Source of the DNA: Chitinophaga filiformis
Lineage (GTDB): Bacteria; Bacteroidota; Bacteroidia; Chitinophagales; Chitinophagaceae
Direction of reading: 5' to 3'
NCBI RefSeq assembly: GCF_023100805.1
Contig: NZ_CP095855.1
Coordinates: 6,365,001 to 6,429,000 of the forward strand
Length of the DNA: 64,000 bases
This document shows, in pieces, positions 33,193 through 42,424 of this stretch; the first letter of the stretch is position 1; each line of letters begins with the position of its first letter. A program made the position numbers and the translations under genes. The notes under the pieces are model-generated. The model saw only the letters and a list, made by a program, of their open reading frames with translations. It did not search any database and had not been told where the DNA came from.

Positions 33193-34319
33193 TCTCTCCG
33201 CTCACTATCGTACTGACTAAAATATTCTCCCGCGGCTTCTACCGGGCAAATGCAGGATCGCTGCTGTTCTTTTTTGTGGTGGTGATCAGTTACGCCATTT
33301 TTATCACACCTGCAGGCACCATGTCGCACGAAACCTTCCAGTTATACGAGGTGATTGTGATGATGACATTGATCAGCAACCCGGTAGCAATGAGCGTGAT
33401 CTTCTTTGCCTGGCTGCTGTATACCATAAAAAGCTGGCAATATGTAACAGGGCAACTGACCGCTGCGGAAAATGGCTTCCTGTACTATAGCAGTACAGCA
33501 TTGAGTAAATTCAGGCAAGTCCGCAGCTGGTGGTGGATGCAGTTCGTGATCACACTACCCCTTACAAGCTACGGACTTTTATCTGTCGGATTCGGCATCA
33601 TTTATCATCACTATCTGCTGCCCTTGATCACCATATTGTACCTGTTCCTGCTCATCACCGTCAGCGCTGCACTTTATGTGTGGCTGGCCAATCGCCTGTC
33701 GGCCGGTACACCTGCCACTGTTAGCCTGCGATTGCCCATACGCTGGAAGAAACCCTTCTTTAGCCTGTTCCTTTATCACATCGTTCATAAGATCAAACTG
33801 GGAGCGCTGCTCACTAAAATATTCTCTCTTTTCTGTCTTGCCAGCGGCGCTTATTCACTCTTCAGCGGCAACCGCCATGATACCCGTGTTGCCGGACTGC
33901 TGGTACTCACTGCTACAACCGGTCATCTTTACCTGCTCTACCAGGAGCATCGTTTTGAAGTAATGACACTGGCCTTTTCCAGGACCTTCCCTTATAGCCG
34001 TAACCGGCATTTCCTGTATATGGTGTTGCGCTATTTGTTGTTATTCCTGCCGGAGATCGTTTTCCTGGTTGCTACCACTCCCCCACCTATGGCCATCCTG
34101 CTGCCAGTATACGCCATCAGCGTCATGTTGTGCTTCCGGAGCTTATTATATTGGCTGGGACTGAATATGAATATTTACCTGCCGTTGATTTTCGGGTTAT
34201 ATATAGTCCTCTTCTGGCTGATCATGTACGGATATCTATGGCAGTCTGCTGCTGTAATGTTACTCCTTGCCTATGGGCTTTTCTACGCCAGGTACTATAA
34301 ATTAGCGCCTGCTGAGTAA
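33189..34319 (+). CDS. Membrane component of the ABC exporter
   Basis: About 376 residues from the ATG at 33189, which overlaps the ATPase stop as ATGA (an in-frame ATG at 33177 is less likely). About eight to ten transmembrane segments are visible, e.g. LLFFFVVVISYAIFI, MTLISNPVAMSVIFFAWLLYTI, FVITLPLTSYGLLSVGFGIIY, LYLFLLITVSAALYVWLA, YLLLFLPEIVFLVATTPPP, LPLIFGLYIVLFWLIMYGYLW. No named family. Cargo unknown; the gene pair is a complete two-subunit exporter. Confidence 0.8.
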   Translation: MISPLTIVLTKIFSRGFYRANAGSLLFFFVVVISYAIFITPAGTMSHETFQLYEVIVMMTLISNPVAMSVIFFAWLLYTIKSWQYVTGQLTAAENGFLYYSSTALSKFRQVRSWWWMQFVITLPLTSYGLLSVGFGIIYHHYLLPLITILYLFLLITVSAALYVWLANRLSAGTPATVSLRLPIRWKKPFFSLFLYHIVHKIKLGALLTKIFSLFCLASGAYSLFSGNRHDTRVAGLLVLTATTGHLYLLYQEHRFEVMTLAFSRTFPYSRNRHFLYMVLRYLLLFLPEIVFLVATTPPPMAILLPVYAISVMLCFRSLLYWLGLNMNIYLPLIFGLYIVLFWLIMYGYLWQSAAVMLLLAYGLFYARYYKLAPAE

Positions 34320-34396
34320 ACAGCAACCCTGACTGCGACTATAAAAAATATCATTTAAATGTCCTTTTAACACTTTTTTATTACTACTTTGGAGTA

Positions 34397-35740
34397 ATGA
34401 AAAACACGATACTGATCATTGCCTTTGTTCTTTCAGGTTGTACTGCATTTGCACAACAAAAGAGCGATTTCCACACCTGGGCAGCCACGCCTCCGATGGG
34501 ATGGAACAGCTGGGATTGTTATGGCCCTACTGTTACTGAGACCGAAGTAAAAGCCAATGCCGACTACATGTCGCGTTACCTGAAAAAATACGGATGGGAA
34601 TACATTGTTGTAGACATCCGCTGGTATGTGGCCAACGACAAATCCCACGGTTATAATGAAAATAATCCCGACTACAATATAGACGCATACGGCCGCTTCA
34701 TACCATCTGTCAATCGCTTTCCTTCCGCTGCAGGCGGTAAAGGCTTTAAGCCGCTGGCCGATTATCTGCATAGCAAGGGACTGAAATTCGGTATCCATAT
34801 TATGCGGGGTGTGCCGGTGATCGCTGTAAAACAGGGACTGCCCATTAAAGGAAGTAAAGCCACTGCCAGAGATATTTATACCGAAAAGGACCAGTGCAAA
34901 TGGCTGCATGATATGTATACCATTGTTCCCGGTAAAGAGGGTGCACAGGAATACTACAACTCTATCTTCGAGCTATATGCCTCCTGGGGACTTGATTTCG
35001 TAAAAGTGGATGACCTGTCTGCCCCTATTTACTTCGCGGAGGAAATAGAAATGATCCGGAAAGCCATTGCGCGTACCGGCCGTAAGATCGTGCTAAGCAC
35101 CTCTCCCGGAGAAACGCCGGTTGCACAGGGGGCGCATGTACAGCAACATGCGAATATGTGGCGTACCGTGAATGATTTCTGGGATAACTGGAAGCCATTG
35201 AACGAGCATTTCGAAGTATTTGAGCGCTGGAATCAATGGCGTGCGCCAGGTGCATGGCCCGATGGAGATATGTTGCCGCTGGGACGTATCGGCATCCGCG
35301 CAGAAGTAGGAAATCCGCGTATGACTGCTTTCACACACGATGAACAGTACACCCTGATGACACTCTGGTCTATTTTCAGATCGCCGCTGATGTTTGGCGG
35401 GAACCTGCCCGATAATGATCCTTTCACACTTTCCCTGATAACGAACAAAAACGTATTGTCTGTCCTGAACAAGAGTAAGAACAATAAGCCCGTTCTTACT
35501 GACGCCACCAGGGCAATCTGGACAGCAGAACCGACCGACAAAGCAGGTAAATACCTGGCTGTGTTCAACAGAACAGAGCAGAAAATGGCCATTACAGTTG
35601 AGCTCTCATCTTATGGCTTCCAGTCTCCGGTTACCATTACAGATCTCTGGACGGGTAAAGTACTGGGCCAATTCACCGGCACTTTTGCGCCGGATATCAA
35701 TGCCCATGGAACGGGATTGTATCTCGTTTCGGGTAAATAG
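34397..35740 (+). CDS. GH27 family alpha-galactosidase, secreted
   Basis: A 447-residue protein with a signal peptide (TILIIAFVLSGCTAFAQ; the Cys may also be a lipobox). GH27 marks: PPMGWNSWDCYGPTVTE at the mature start, LKFGIHIMRGVP, the nucleophile strand WGLDFVKVDDL, and ISP-like WSIFRSPLMFGGNLP. A C-terminal all-beta domain follows. GH27 enzymes release terminal alpha-galactose or N-acetylgalactosamine. The convergent AraC gene ends 2 bp away. Confidence 0.92.
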   Translation: MKNTILIIAFVLSGCTAFAQQKSDFHTWAATPPMGWNSWDCYGPTVTETEVKANADYMSRYLKKYGWEYIVVDIRWYVANDKSHGYNENNPDYNIDAYGRFIPSVNRFPSAAGGKGFKPLADYLHSKGLKFGIHIMRGVPVIAVKQGLPIKGSKATARDIYTEKDQCKWLHDMYTIVPGKEGAQEYYNSIFELYASWGLDFVKVDDLSAPIYFAEEIEMIRKAIARTGRKIVLSTSPGETPVAQGAHVQQHANMWRTVNDFWDNWKPLNEHFEVFERWNQWRAPGAWPDGDMLPLGRIGIRAEVGNPRMTAFTHDEQYTLMTLWSIFRSPLMFGGNLPDNDPFTLSLITNKNVLSVLNKSKNNKPVLTDATRAIWTAEPTDKAGKYLAVFNRTEQKMAITVELSSYGFQSPVTITDLWTGKVLGQFTGTFAPDINAHGTGLYLVSGK

Positions 35741-35741
35741 A

Positions 35742-36635
35742 CTACATGCTGGCTGCCTGCCGTTTGAACTGGTTGGGGCTGAGGCCCACTTCTTTCTTAA
35801 ACAGGCGGGAGAAATAAGGAGGATTTTCGAATCCCAGGTTATAGGCAATTTCTGCCACCGTCTGGTCAGCTGATTTCAGCAGGTTCTTTGCCTCTGAGAT
35901 AAGAGAAATATGGATCAGTTCTATGGCAGTTTTGCCTGTTTCCTGTTTCAGCAGGTCACTCAGATAACGGGGAGAGAGATGTAACTGGTCGGCCATGTAA
36001 TTGACAGAAGGCAGGCCTTTATCCTGCAGGAGCCCTTTATTGAAGTATTCCTCCAATATACCATTGAATTTAGAAACCGTCTTTCCGGATACTTCTGTAC
36101 GATGAATGAACTGCCGTTTGTAAAAGCGCTGCGCGTATTGCAGGATGGAGCCGACATGCGCCAGTATGATATTCCGGCTGTATTCGTCCTGGTTATTGTA
36201 ATATTCTATTTCAATCTTCTTATAGAGGTCCCAGATGATCTCTTCCTCTTTAGGCGAAAGGTGCAATGCCTCATTCACCTCATAGTCAAAAAAACTATAT
36301 TTTTTGATGTCTGCATGCAGCACATGACCATTGATGAAATCTTCATGAACGAAGATGAGGAACCCGTCCTCTTCAAATTCAAGTCCCGTCATTTGTATAA
36401 CCTGCCTTGGTCCCACAAATGACATAGAACCATTCTGATGATCATACTGCGTTCTTCCGTACTTAAAAACACCCGCCTTCAGTTTTTTAAAACCGATCAT
36501 ATAGAAATTAGTCGTGAATGCCCGGTCACCAATGGTGCAGGACCTGTCGCAGCGCGCCAGGCTCATTAACGGATTTTCCGGGAGGGCAAACCCATTCTCA
36601 CGGTGCAGGTCGGTCAGGTTGCTGTAATGTTTCAT
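35742..36635 (-). CDS. AraC family transcriptional regulator
   Basis: A 297-residue regulator. The N-terminal sensor part includes MSFVGPRQVIQMTGLEFEEDGFLIFVHEDFING. The C-terminal double helix-turn-helix ends VAEIAYNLGFENPPYFSRLFKKEVGLSPNQFKRQ. It lies 70 bp downstream of an SDR gene on the same strand and is convergent with GH27 with no terminator in the 1-bp gap. Target could be the SDR gene. Confidence 0.92.
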   Translation of the reverse strand: MKHYSNLTDLHRENGFALPENPLMSLARCDRSCTIGDRAFTTNFYMIGFKKLKAGVFKYGRTQYDHQNGSMSFVGPRQVIQMTGLEFEEDGFLIFVHEDFINGHVLHADIKKYSFFDYEVNEALHLSPKEEEIIWDLYKKIEIEYYNNQDEYSRNIILAHVGSILQYAQRFYKRQFIHRTEVSGKTVSKFNGILEEYFNKGLLQDKGLPSVNYMADQLHLSPRYLSDLLKQETGKTAIELIHISLISEAKNLLKSADQTVAEIAYNLGFENPPYFSRLFKKEVGLSPNQFKRQAASM

Positions 36636-36705
36636 ATGATCTCATTTAAAGCCGGGACTATGTGTAGAACATAGTTCCGGCAAGTATTGTTGTACGTTAA
36701 TGTCA

Positions 36706-37524
36706 TTAATGACCATGGGCGGTTATGGAAACATCTTTCCACTCCTCTATGCTGGCCAGGCGTTGTGCATATACATCCTTTACAAAATTGTACGCCACTT
36801 TACCGAACAACACGCGCAGTGGCGGATTTGGACTGTCTACGACTTTCAGGATGGCATCTACGGTTGCTTCCGGCTTACCCCAGGTATCGGGAGTAGCGCC
36901 TTCTGAGAAAGCCTGTTTCAGCGGACTATATAATTCCAGTGCCTGGGTCTGGAAAGCGGAGGCGCCGGACCAGTCTGTCGAATAGCCATTTGGTTCAACC
37001 AGGGTCACATTGATACCGAATTGCTTTACCTCTGTGGCCAGTGTTTCGCTCAGTCCTTCTACTGCAAATTTGGATGCATTGTACAAACCAAGTACCGGCA
37101 ATGTTACCAGTCCCAGAACGCTGGATACCTGGATTATATGACCACTTTTCTGTTCCCTCATCACCGGCAGTACTGCCTGGCTAAGCCAGAGCAGGCCAAA
37201 GAAGTTTGTTTCCATCTGCGCTCTTGCTTCCTGTTCGCTGGTTTCTTCCACCGCGCCAAACAGACCGTAACCGGCATTGTTGATCAGTACGTCGATCCTG
37301 CCAAAATGTGCTTTTGCCTTTGCTACCGCTGCAAAACTCGCTTCCCTGCTGTTTACATCCAGTTCCAGGGCCAGGATATTATTGCCGTATTGCTTTACCA
37401 GGTCATTTAATGTGTCCAGGTTCCTTGCCGTAGCAACTACTTTATCTCCTCTTTTCAGAAATGCTTCTGCCCATAACTTACCAAATCCGCGGGACGCGCC
37501 TGTTATAAAAATTGTCTTTGCCAT
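36706..37524 (-). CDS. Short-chain dehydrogenase/reductase (classical SDR)
   Basis: About 272 residues from the ATG at 37524. Rossmann motif TGASRGFG near the N-terminus, NNAGYGLFG (the NAG motif), Ser in QVSSVLGLV, and the catalytic YNASK (Y-x3-K). A -7 element read on the minus strand at 37545-37552 (TAGCTTTG) places the transcript start just before 37524, so the longer frame from 37545 is unlikely. NAD(P)H-dependent oxidoreductase; substrate unknown. Confidence 0.93.
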   Translation of the reverse strand: MAKTIFITGASRGFGKLWAEAFLKRGDKVVATARNLDTLNDLVKQYGNNILALELDVNSREASFAAVAKAKAHFGRIDVLINNAGYGLFGAVEETSEQEARAQMETNFFGLLWLSQAVLPVMREQKSGHIIQVSSVLGLVTLPVLGLYNASKFAVEGLSETLATEVKQFGINVTLVEPNGYSTDWSGASAFQTQALELYSPLKQAFSEGATPDTWGKPEATVDAILKVVDSPNPPLRVLFGKVAYNFVKDVYAQRLASIEEWKDVSITAHGH

Positions 37525-37544
37525 TGTTTGATGATTTAATGACA

Positions 37545-37552
37545 CAAAGCTA
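37545..37552 (-). promoter_or_regulatory. -7 element of the SDR gene
   Basis: TAGCTTTG on the minus strand matches TAnnTTTG and sits 21 bp before the chosen ATG. Confidence 0.55.
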
Positions 37553-37646
37553 TTTTAGACCGCCCGGTTTATTTTATACAAAAGTAGGGAATAAAGATAC
37601 ATTTTCACGTAGGGGTAAAAACACCTTGCAGGCTATTATGCTGTTT

Positions 37647-38369
37647 TTATTCAGATTCAGTCACCCCGATGATCACGCCAAAATTGCCATCTGCCTGTAC
37701 CCAGTGCTGCGCAGGAAGATACGTCCTTGATACAAAACCATCCAGGTATAAAGCCTGCTTACAGCCAAGGCGCTTAAAGTAATCCGCAAAATCATAGAAG
37801 TTGATGCCCGACTTAGACATCGCAAAGACAAGTTTGCCGTCAGGCAGTAAGCCAACGCCATTTCGGACATTTACATTAGCAGAGCCCTTTTTAAAAGCAG
37901 GATGGATATCCCCATCAATGAGCAGCATTGGCCCTGACTGCGTGGCAAACTTTATCTGTTTACTATATTTAAATGCAGGAGTGACGGATATGCCAGCTTT
38001 GCCGTCTTTCGTAATATATAACACACCATTGGGCTTCAGATAAAAATTCCCGTTCCCTGAGCTGGTATCCAGCGGAGTCTCCATAACGTGCTGCATAATA
38101 AAAAGCCCTACCGGCGACTGGTCAGGCTTAAACATACCACCATTCATGGCAAATACCAGCTTGCGATGTTCTTTCGAAACAAGATCTTTCAGGCGCTGAA
38201 TACTGCCCAGCGGCTGCCCGTTTTCGTCTTTCCAGTAAAAGCGGAGGTCCTGTACTGCCGGATCCACCGTATAACTTACCATGTCATCGTCAATGGCATG
38301 CTTATGTATAATGGCAACAGCAATGGCTGTTAACAAAACCAATATCAGGGATAAAATGGTTCTTTTCAT
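37647..38369 (-). CDS. Phosphodiester glycosidase family protein (NAGPA/DUF2233-like)
   Basis: A 240-residue protein with an N-terminal signal or anchor helix (LSLILVLLTAIAVAIIH). NAGPA domain marks: LVFAMNGGMFKPDQSPVGLFI, GNFYLKPNGVLYI, SGPMLLIDG, NVRNGVGLLPDGKLVFAMS, and the end LYLDGFVSRTYLPA. The family removes capping sugars from phosphodiesters, e.g. in exopolysaccharide or teichoic-acid-like polymers. Substrate here unknown. Monocistronic or at the end of the operon. Confidence 0.85.
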   Translation of the reverse strand: MKRTILSLILVLLTAIAVAIIHKHAIDDDMVSYTVDPAVQDLRFYWKDENGQPLGSIQRLKDLVSKEHRKLVFAMNGGMFKPDQSPVGLFIMQHVMETPLDTSSGNGNFYLKPNGVLYITKDGKAGISVTPAFKYSKQIKFATQSGPMLLIDGDIHPAFKKGSANVNVRNGVGLLPDGKLVFAMSKSGINFYDFADYFKRLGCKQALYLDGFVSRTYLPAQHWVQADGNFGVIIGVTESE

Positions 38370-38396
38370 ATACCTGCAATTTATTTAAAAGGGCTT

Positions 38397-38628
38397 ATAC
38401 CCGCTGTAAACTTCGGTGTAAAGAAGGCCAGCCGTCTATCCTTCGATACATTACCGATGCCATTCATGTAACGGTGATCAGGGAAAACAACATCATACCT
38501 GCTGTAGCCTGCGGTAAAAGATTCCTGGATTCAATCCTCACGCTATAATGTCAATGCAGCTGCAATCAGGGAAACAACATCACACCTGCTGCAACCTTCC
38601 GCTAAAAGCGCTCCAGGCATCCAGCCTG
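38397..38628 (-). repeat. Decayed tandem copies of the nadR 3' end
   Basis: The last coding stretch of the nadR-like gene plus its trailer (38564-38628) recurs at 38476-38540 with about 80% identity by eye, e.g. CAGGGAAAACAACATCATACCTGCTG against CAGGGAAACAACATCACACCTGCTG. A weaker third copy lies at about 38397-38445. The period is about 88 bp and the extra copies no longer hold a clean reading frame. Confidence 0.75.
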
Positions 38629-39605
38629 CGCTGCATCAATTGTTCTACCAATATCACGGCCTGTTCAAAACGTTCCTCCCAGTTACCTTTGACCTCTTCA
38701 ATGCGAATACCATAGCGCTGTAACACGCGGCGGTGCGACTGGTCGAGCAGATTCCGCTCTTCCTCGCCCAGCCGGGTTCCGTCTTGTATATATGGCGCGT
38801 CATTGTTCAGATAAAGATACAGGTCGGCCCTATTGCGCTCAAAGATGGACGGCGCAATGTCCAGCACTGTCCCAAAGGCATGTTCGCCATAAGACAGGGT
38901 GATATGAATATCGGTGTCGATGATCAGTAATGGGCTCTCTCCCGTAACCTGCCTGTCAATGCGCCTGGCATGTTCTTCGGCTATCAGGTACAGATCGTCG
39001 ATCCCGAAATCATTGGAGTCAGCTACGATATCCCTGCCGGCCTCCATTACAGCGCTGCAGTTAAAGTGGGCCGCCAGCCGGCCGGTGAGTGTGGTCTTTC
39101 CGGTCGACTCCGTGCCGAGTAAAACGACTTTAGTGATCAGGGATGCCCTTACACTATCAGGCAGGTAAGCCCAGCTGGCGGGCAGGTTCGCCCTTATTTT
39201 CGTTGCAGACACCGGGTACCGGCTTTTCTGCATATCAAAGGGGATATGTGTGATGCCCATATAATCCGCTACCAGTTCTCCATAAGGCTCTGAAGTAACG
39301 ACGATATGGTGATCAGGGAAAAGCTGCTTAAACTGCTTTGCCCAGACGGCAGACACAGCTGCAGATGTTTCAGAAGTATTCGGTAACAAATGTTCGTCAT
39401 ATCGGTATACCAGCACCTGTACCCGGGGCTCATCCCGGAAAGTAGCTGCTACCCACGATTCACGTACGGCGGCAGGCAATGTTTCGCGGTTACTGCAACA
39501 AACCAGTACAGACACGATGTCGCAATGAGACAGGGCAAACCTGATCATTGCCTCATGCCCCTTGTGAAAGGGCATAAATTTTCCGAAAACAAAGCCTTTA
39601 CGCAT
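38580..39605 (-). CDS. nadR: NadR-like NMN adenylyltransferase / ribosylnicotinamide kinase
   Basis: A 341-residue two-domain enzyme. The N-terminal nucleotidyltransferase has GKFMPFHKGHEAMIRF (the HxGH-type motif) and SATKIRANLPASW. The C-terminal kinase starts with the Walker A motif GTESTGKTTL near residues 168-177. It turns nicotinamide riboside into NMN and then NAD. The N-terminal DNA-binding domain of enterobacterial NadR is absent, as usual in Bacteroidetes. Its start overlaps the pnuC end by 8 bp. Confidence 0.92.
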   Translation of the reverse strand: MRKGFVFGKFMPFHKGHEAMIRFALSHCDIVSVLVCCSNRETLPAAVRESWVAATFRDEPRVQVLVYRYDEHLLPNTSETSAAVSAVWAKQFKQLFPDHHIVVTSEPYGELVADYMGITHIPFDMQKSRYPVSATKIRANLPASWAYLPDSVRASLITKVVLLGTESTGKTTLTGRLAAHFNCSAVMEAGRDIVADSNDFGIDDLYLIAEEHARRIDRQVTGESPLLIIDTDIHITLSYGEHAFGTVLDIAPSIFERNRADLYLYLNNDAPYIQDGTRLGEEERNLLDQSHRRVLQRYGIRIEEVKGNWEERFEQAVILVEQLMQRRLDAWSAFSGRLQQV

Positions 39606-40227
39606 ACGTCATTTTTTTCCGCCATTGTAATAGTCCGTAGGTGGCCAGTCCTAAGAACACCAGGTATTCCAGTGATAAAAAGTAAACCCCTTTTATAAGA
39701 TATAATACAACACTCACCACATCCACTACGATCCATAGTATCCAGGTCTCTATCCGTTTCTTTGCCAGCAGGAATGTAGCCAGCATGCTTGCCACCATTA
39801 CAAAGGAATCTGCAAAAGGATAGGTAGCAGGTAATGGAAAATAAGCAGGCATCCAGCGATGGAACTGCTGAATAATGAAGCCTGTCAGGAGGGTACCCGC
39901 CAGCAATGTGATGCCGTATACAGCCACCATCCGGGGCCACATACGGCTGATGGGTACTTCTTCCGTCTTATTATGCCAGTTATACCAGCCAAAGACAGTT
40001 ACCACCAGGAAGAAAACCTGCAGCAGCATATCGGCATACAACTGTATCTGGAAGAACAGGCCAAACAAAGCCACTTCATTCACGATACCGGTAGGCCAGG
40101 TAAGTACATTAGCTTTTGATGCATAGTATACAGAGATCAATCCAAACAGGGTCCCTATCAGTTCAATATAACTGATGGGGTAACCCAGTACACGGATCGC
40201 GATATTGGTAACATCAAAGAAATTCAT
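39598..40227 (-). CDS. pnuC: PnuC family nicotinamide riboside transporter
   Basis: A 209-residue inner-membrane protein with about seven transmembrane segments. The conserved core is visible: WPTGIVNEVALFGLFF, then QLYADMLLQVFFLVVTVFGWYNW. PnuC lets nicotinamide riboside diffuse in and NadR traps it by phosphorylation. Overlapping both neighbours, it is the middle gene of the TonB receptor-pnuC-nadR operon. PnuT-type thiamine transporters look similar, but the nadR neighbour favours riboside. Confidence 0.92.
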   Translation of the reverse strand: MNFFDVTNIAIRVLGYPISYIELIGTLFGLISVYYASKANVLTWPTGIVNEVALFGLFFQIQLYADMLLQVFFLVVTVFGWYNWHNKTEEVPISRMWPRMVAVYGITLLAGTLLTGFIIQQFHRWMPAYFPLPATYPFADSFVMVASMLATFLLAKKRIETWILWIVVDVVSVVLYLIKGVYFLSLEYLVFLGLATYGLLQWRKKMTYA

Positions 40228-42236
40228 CAGAAGCTGTATTTGAATGCAACATACATATTCCGCGGCGCCTGTACAAAATACATGCGAGTACCATCCGCCG
40301 CTACAGCGCCGTTATTATAATACCGGGCGCCGGAAATATTGTTAACGAACACTGAAAGCGTGCATCCGCCCAGAGTATACTGCGCTCTCGCATTCAGCAA
40401 CACATATTCCTTCACCGTCGCTTCGTTTGCAAAATCGATATATGCACGCTGCTGATACCTGCCTGATACGGCCAGCCCCAGACGCTGGTGGCTATAAGCC
40501 ACTTCCTGGTTGATGATCAGGGCAGGCGTCAGTATAGGACTGAAGGACGTTGCCTGTTCCTTAATGCGGCTATGATTGAATGAAGAGTTGTTGGTAAAAG
40601 TAAAAGCATGCAACTGACAGGCGGCATACAGTTCAATACCTGTGCGGTAACTGCTTTTCACCTTATTGGTCAGGAGCAGCCCGTTCGGGCCTGTCTGTCC
40701 ATTCAACACTATTTCATTCTTAAAATTCATATAATAGCCATTCAGCTGCAGGGTAAAATGGCGCTGCTGAAAACGTAGGCCCAGTTCATGATCTACGACC
40801 GACTCTGCGTCACGGTTATAGATAATTGCCTTACCGCTGCTGTCTGCCGTCAGGTCGTCATTGCCGCCAAAGATGTCGTTGCGCGTCGGTTCCCGGCCGG
40901 TCCTTCCCGCACTATAATAAATACTGGCATGATCATTCACAGCAAAGCTCACACCGGCCTTGGGGTTCAGGAAATGCCAGTTCATTCTGTCAAAGGTCAC
41001 ACTGCCTTTATAATCGAAAGTGGTATACCGGTATTGCAGGTCCGCATACAATGTAAAACGGTGCAGCGAATATTCTATCTTACTGAATGCACTGATCTCA
41101 TTTTTATAACCGTCATTTTTATACAACTCCCCCAGCCAGTTGTCAGTGCCCTTATGCTGACGGGTATACAGGTTGCCGTGTATGCCGCTGGTCCATTTGA
41201 AACGGTCGTAGGTCAGCGTATAATTGCTGAAGAATCCTCCGAAATGTGAACGGAAATGATAGGTGAACAGGTTCCCTTCAGAGGCAAGCCCCAGGTAATT
41301 GTTCAGGTCAAAATCATAACCGCCTTTCAGGTAAGTATAATAGAGGCTGGAACTAAGCGTTACATGACTGCGGGGTTGCCACACGTTCTGTAATTGTACC
41401 AGTCCCTGGAAGAAGCGGTCTTTTTCATCCCTTGTATTCGCGTTGGACCTTCTGTCTTTGGCGATCAGCGAATCTGCCACTGCCAGCCAGGCCATACCAT
41501 TCTGCTGATGCCCGGCCACTACGTTGAGCTTCCAGGTGCTTTTATCATAATACAGTCCGCCGCTCACAAACACCGACTGCGAGTTGTTGGATGAATGATA
41601 TTTATAGCCATCTGTGTATACCTGCGAAGCGCGTACATACAATGACTTCCTGTTCTTTATGGCGCTCTGGTGCTCTGCGAATATCCTGAAGCTATTGTAG
41701 GAGCCATATCCTATACCCAGGTTGGTACTGGCGGTATTCCCTGCTTCGGGAGAGAAGAGTTGCACACTGCCGGCATAACTGGCAGCCCCGTTCTTGGATG
41801 TACCTACTCCCCGCTGTACCTGCAGGCGGCTCACAGAATTCAGGATATCCGGGTAGTTGGAAAAATAGGCTCCCTGGTCTTCCGGCTCGTTCAGCGGCAT
41901 CCCATCCAGGGTGGTGTTGATCCGTGTCTGGTCCATGCCCCTCAGGCGGTAATACGAGTAGCCCTGCATGTTACCGGCATCAGAATATACTGTAATGGAA
42001 GGTGTTTCTGATAAAAGAAAGGATGGTTCCTGGCCGGTATTCTTCTCATCCAGTACTTTCATATTGAAGTTCTGATAGGTTACCGGGGTAGCTTTACCGG
42101 CCTGATAGGTAACGATGATCTCCTTTAAATGCTGGCTGCTGTCTTTTCCGTTCGGTAAAGTATCCTGGGCATTGGCTAACAAAGGCAATAACAGGGCGGA
42201 GACGGAAATAGCGCTCACATGACTGAAAACGGGCAT
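40227..42236 (-). CDS. TonB-dependent receptor of the pnuC-nadR operon
   Basis: A 669-residue outer-membrane receptor with a signal peptide (about 1-23, ending ANAQ). The plug domain (about 55-165) includes RLRGMDQTRINTTLDGMPLNEPEDQGAYF; the barrel follows and ends with Phe in YVAFKYSF. There is no N-terminal carboxypeptidase-like domain, so it is not a SusC type. One base of overlap with pnuC suggests that it imports the same substrate across the outer membrane, inferred to be nicotinamide riboside or a related pyridine nucleotide. Confidence 0.9.
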   Translation of the reverse strand: MPVFSHVSAISVSALLLPLLANAQDTLPNGKDSSQHLKEIIVTYQAGKATPVTYQNFNMKVLDEKNTGQEPSFLLSETPSITVYSDAGNMQGYSYYRLRGMDQTRINTTLDGMPLNEPEDQGAYFSNYPDILNSVSRLQVQRGVGTSKNGAASYAGSVQLFSPEAGNTASTNLGIGYGSYNSFRIFAEHQSAIKNRKSLYVRASQVYTDGYKYHSSNNSQSVFVSGGLYYDKSTWKLNVVAGHQQNGMAWLAVADSLIAKDRRSNANTRDEKDRFFQGLVQLQNVWQPRSHVTLSSSLYYTYLKGGYDFDLNNYLGLASEGNLFTYHFRSHFGGFFSNYTLTYDRFKWTSGIHGNLYTRQHKGTDNWLGELYKNDGYKNEISAFSKIEYSLHRFTLYADLQYRYTTFDYKGSVTFDRMNWHFLNPKAGVSFAVNDHASIYYSAGRTGREPTRNDIFGGNDDLTADSSGKAIIYNRDAESVVDHELGLRFQQRHFTLQLNGYYMNFKNEIVLNGQTGPNGLLLTNKVKSSYRTGIELYAACQLHAFTFTNNSSFNHSRIKEQATSFSPILTPALIINQEVAYSHQRLGLAVSGRYQQRAYIDFANEATVKEYVLLNARAQYTLGGCTLSVFVNNISGARYYNNGAVAADGTRMYFVQAPRNMYVAFKYSF

Positions 42237-42259
42237 AGGTAAAAATTGTAATAATTACA

Positions 42260-42307
42260 CAAATGTATTAAGACAGCTGGGAGATCGACTAACATGTTCG
42301 TGTTAGT
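42260..42307 (-). promoter_or_regulatory. Promoter and palindromic operator of the riboside operon
   Basis: Minus-strand -7 element TACATTTG at 42260-42267. About 20 bp upstream lies a perfect palindrome ACTAACA-TGTTCG-TGTTAGT (42288-42307) over the place of the -33 element. This is where a repressor would block transcription. No TPP riboswitch was seen. Confidence 0.5.
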
Positions 42308-42424
42308 TATTTTGAAAAATGACACTCCGGGTGAAAATAATGTTTATATTTATCGTCCGGCGCAAGCTATGCCACACCGATCAATCTCTACCTTAGAATG
42401 CGTATTATCCCAATAATTTGCGAT

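Noticed and set aside
42237..42424. A TPP riboswitch upstream of the TonB receptor-PnuC operon, as seen for thiamine uptake loci
   Set aside because: No CUGAGA-type conserved core was found, and nadR in the operon points to nicotinamide riboside rather than thiamine.
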